6,611 nt of DNA from Deltaproteobacteria bacterium. Lineage in GTDB: Bacteria; Desulfobacterota; DSM-4660; Desulfatiglandales; Desulfatiglandaceae. The stretch spans positions 1 to 6,611 of the forward strand of contig JABGPV010000267.1 in assembly GCA_018644785.1 (NCBI GenBank), written 5' to 3'. The notes below the pieces were generated by a model. That model was not told the DNA's origin. It did not search any database and worked only from the letters and a program-made list of their open reading frames with translations. The stretch's first letter is position 1; every line of letters starts with the position of its first letter. Below are positions 5,003 through 6,611 of this stretch, in pieces. The translations under genes were made by a program, and so were the position numbers.

Positions 5003-6559
5003 GTGTCGGAAAAATTCTATATTACAACACCCATATACTATGTGAATGCAGAGCCGCACATCGGTCATGCCTACACGACCATTGTGGCGGATGTATTGAA
5101 CCGCTTCCACAAACTCGCAGGCCTTGATACCTTTTTTCTCACGGGTACCGATGAGCACGGAGATAAGATTGTTGCCGCCGCGGAAAACTCCGGCCAGACC
5201 CCGAAACAATACGTAGATCGCATCAGCGGCATGTTTAAGGATCTCTGGCCCAGATTGAATATTACAAACAGTGCCTTTATTCGAACAACGGATGCGTATC
5301 ACCAGGAAACGGTGCGAAACATCCTGAGCCTGGTCAAGGAAAAAGACGATATTTACTTCAGTGAATATGAGGGGCTTTATTGTTTTGGATGCGAGCGCTT
5401 TTACACGGAAAAAGAGTTGGTGGATGGCAAGTGCCCTGATCATCAGACAGAACCCGACGTCATCAAAGAGGCCAACTATTTTTTTCGCATGAGCCGATAC
5501 CAGGAATGGCTGGTTGAGCATATCACAAAGAACCCTGACTTCATCAGGCCCGAAAGATACAAAAACGAGGTACTTTCTTTCTTATCGGAACCATTGGAAG
5601 ACCTTTGCATTTCCCGGCCAAAATCGCGCCTTACGTGGGGAATTACCCTTCCTTTTGATGAAGACTTTGTAACATACGTCTGGTTTGATGCTCTGATCAA
5701 TTATGTGTCGGCTCTGGGGTATCCTGAAGGAGCGCTGTTTAACAAATTCTGGCCCGTGGCTCAGCACACCATTGCCAAGGATATTTTAAAACCCCATGGG
5801 ATTTACTGGCCCTGCATGCTCAAATCCGCCGGCATTGAGCCCTACCGGCATCTCAATGTGCACGGGTATTGGAATATCGGCGCGGGGAAAATGAGCAAAA
5901 GTGTGGGGAACGTGGTGGAACCCCTGGCACTGGTCGATATCTACGGGCTGGACCCGTTCAGATATTTTCTCATGCGGGAAATGGCATTCGGCCTCGATTC
6001 GGAATTCAGCGAGAAGGCACTGGTCCAGAGGCTCAACGCGGATCTGGCCAACGATCTGGGTAATCTGGTGAGCCGCAGCCTGACCATGGTACACAAATAT
6101 TTTGATGGCCATCTTCCGGAGGCCGGCTCTTCAGGGGAAGAAGATGATGCCCTTAAGAACAGCGCCATTGGATTGATTGAGACGTACCATCGTCATATGG
6201 AACAAATGGCTTTTCACAAGGCCTTGATGGCGGTTTGGGGCGTTATTTCAGATGTCAATAAGTATATTGACACAATGGCTCCCTGGGTTCTGGCCAAATC
6301 TGATCCGGAACGTCTAAAAACCGTCATTAATCATATTTTTGAAACCCTCAGAATTGTGGCTGGACTGGTATGGCCCTTTATGCCGGCGTCTGCGGAAAAA
6401 ATCCAGGAGCAGCTGGGTCTCCCCATTCAGGGGGAGAAATGCCGCCTGGCGGATCTCAAAATCTGGAGCCGGGAAAAACCCGTTTCTCCTATCCGGAAGG
6501 CGCCGGCCCTGTTTCCTCGCATTGATGTGAAAAAAAAGGAAAAAAAAGTTTGGAGGTAA
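5003..6559 (+). CDS. metG: Methionyl-tRNA synthetase, short form
   Basis: This class I synthetase charges tRNA-Met and initiator tRNA in the cytosol. With GTG 5003 as start it has 518 residues. The HIGH motif is at residues 19-22 (FYITTPIYYVNAEPHIGH) and KMSKS is at 296-300. The connective-peptide zinc knuckle has Cys127, Cys130, Cys144 and His147, with CPDH in the last pair. WFDALINYVSAL and HGYWNIGAGKMSKSVGN are typical catalytic-domain blocks. In the helical anticodon domain Asn354 (GNLVSR) and Pro427-Trp428 (APWVLAK) correspond to the residues that read the CAU anticodon in the E. coli enzyme. The C-terminal Trbp111/EMAP-like tRNA-binding domain of ~650-residue forms is missing; the protein ends in a short basic tail, VKKKEKKVWR, encoded by two A8 runs. 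An in-frame CTG at 4994 would add three residues and is better spaced from the AAGGAG at 4982-4987. The gene follows ricT directly, so the two are probably co-transcribed. Confidence 0.5.
   Translation: MSEKFYITTPIYYVNAEPHIGHAYTTIVADVLNRFHKLAGLDTFFLTGTDEHGDKIVAAAENSGQTPKQYVDRISGMFKDLWPRLNITNSAFIRTTDAYHQETVRNILSLVKEKDDIYFSEYEGLYCFGCERFYTEKELVDGKCPDHQTEPDVIKEANYFFRMSRYQEWLVEHITKNPDFIRPERYKNEVLSFLSEPLEDLCISRPKSRLTWGITLPFDEDFVTYVWFDALINYVSALGYPEGALFNKFWPVAQHTIAKDILKPHGIYWPCMLKSAGIEPYRHLNVHGYWNIGAGKMSKSVGNVVEPLALVDIYGLDPFRYFLMREMAFGLDSEFSEKALVQRLNADLANDLGNLVSRSLTMVHKYFDGHLPEAGSSGEEDDALKNSAIGLIETYHRHMEQMAFHKALMAVWGVISDVNKYIDTMAPWVLAKSDPERLKTVINHIFETLRIVAGLVWPFMPASAEKIQEQLGLPIQGEKCRLADLKIWSREKPVSPIRKAPALFPRIDVKKKEKKVWR
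6530..6547 (+). repeat. Two A8 runs at the 3' end of metG
   Basis: Eight A at 6530-6537 and eight A at 6540-6547, separated by GG, encode the basic tail of the synthetase. In the metG frame the first run contains A AAA AAG (6532-6538), the layout of a slippery heptamer. A -1 shift would meet a TAA at 6562-6564. Loss of one A, or a +1 shift, would enter a frame that stays open to the window edge. Confidence 0.5.
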
Positions 6560-6560
6560 G

Positions 6561-6611
6561 TTAAAAACGCTTACTAAATTAATAGTAAGTTTGTTCTTCG
6601 CCTTCGTCGTC
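6561..6611 (+). other. Signal-peptide-like reading frame lacking a standard start codon
   Basis: GGAGG (6552-6556), in the last codons of metG, is a strong ribosome binding site. The frame after it reads LKTLTKLIVSLFFAFVV to the window edge: a basic start and then a hydrophobic stretch like a signal peptide or first membrane helix. No ATG, GTG, TTG or CTG lies at a usable distance. An ACG at 6567-6569 is ten bases after the GGAGG and is one base from ATG. This may be the beginning of the next gene using a non-standard codon, a sequence error at 6568, or chance. The product cannot be identified from 17 residues. Confidence 0.5.
6570..6598 (+). terminator. Possible intrinsic terminator after metG
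   Basis: CTTACTA (6570-6576) and TAGTAAG (6583-6589) form a 7-bp stem, plus an outer G-U pair, with an AATTAA loop. TTTGTTCTT follows. The position, 10 bases after the metG stop, and the T-rich tail suit a terminator. The stem has only two G-C pairs, so it would be weak. It overlaps the signal-peptide-like frame, and the two interpretations compete. Confidence 0.5.

Noticed and set aside
4916..5521. A 201-codon open frame on the minus strand across the ricT/metG junction
   Set aside because: It lies opposite two clearly conserved genes, its translation shows no recognisable domain, and it crosses the gene boundary; it is a shadow of the + strand coding.

Overview
The window holds six protein genes, all on the + strand, and looks like ordinary chromosome of a Gram-negative anaerobe. 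A sulfate-reducing or related member of the Desulfobacterota (former Deltaproteobacteria) fits best. This is inferred from the mixture of an LPS-type glycosyltransferase, a 5S-like biotin-dependent carboxyltransferase, the tmk-holB-ricT-metG gene order and moderate GC content. No species can be named from the sequence alone.

Layout. (1) Positions 2-625 are the C-terminal half of a GT4-family glycosyltransferase, probably for a surface glycan. Its reading frame contains an uninterrupted run of ten G. (2) Positions 626-840 are a 215-base gap holding a GC-rich cluster of short direct and inverted repeats, a candidate sigma-70 promoter (729-758), and a long hairpin (769-811) that would lie at the very 5' end of the transcript. 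(3) Positions 841-2334 encode a stand-alone carboxyltransferase subunit (PycB / OadA / transcarboxylase-5S type) with no biotin-carrier domain. (4) A 57-base gap with a near-perfect palindrome leads to tmk (2392-3036, TTG start), then holB three bases later (3040-4068, GTG start), then a 77-base gap, then ricT (PSP1 family, 4146-4997) and metG (5003-6559, GTG start or an overlapping CTG). (5) The last 52 bases contain a terminator-like hairpin. They also contain a ribosome binding site followed by a signal-peptide-like reading frame that has no standard start codon.

The genes from tmk onward form a housekeeping cluster: dTMP kinase for DNA precursors, the delta' clamp-loader subunit for replication, an Fe-S/PSP1 regulator, and methionyl-tRNA synthetase. 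Much of this order is also found in Bacillus subtilis (tmk ... holB-yaaT ... metS), so the association is old. The carboxyltransferase has its own apparent promoter and may be read through into tmk.

I see no CRISPR array, tRNA or rRNA gene, transposase, phage gene, toxin-antitoxin pair or defence system. The points most worth a second look are the G10 tract in the glycosyltransferase (possible phase variation), the 5'-end hairpin of the carboxyltransferase mRNA, the unusual start signals along the tmk-metG cluster, and the apparent gene start after metG that lacks a start codon.
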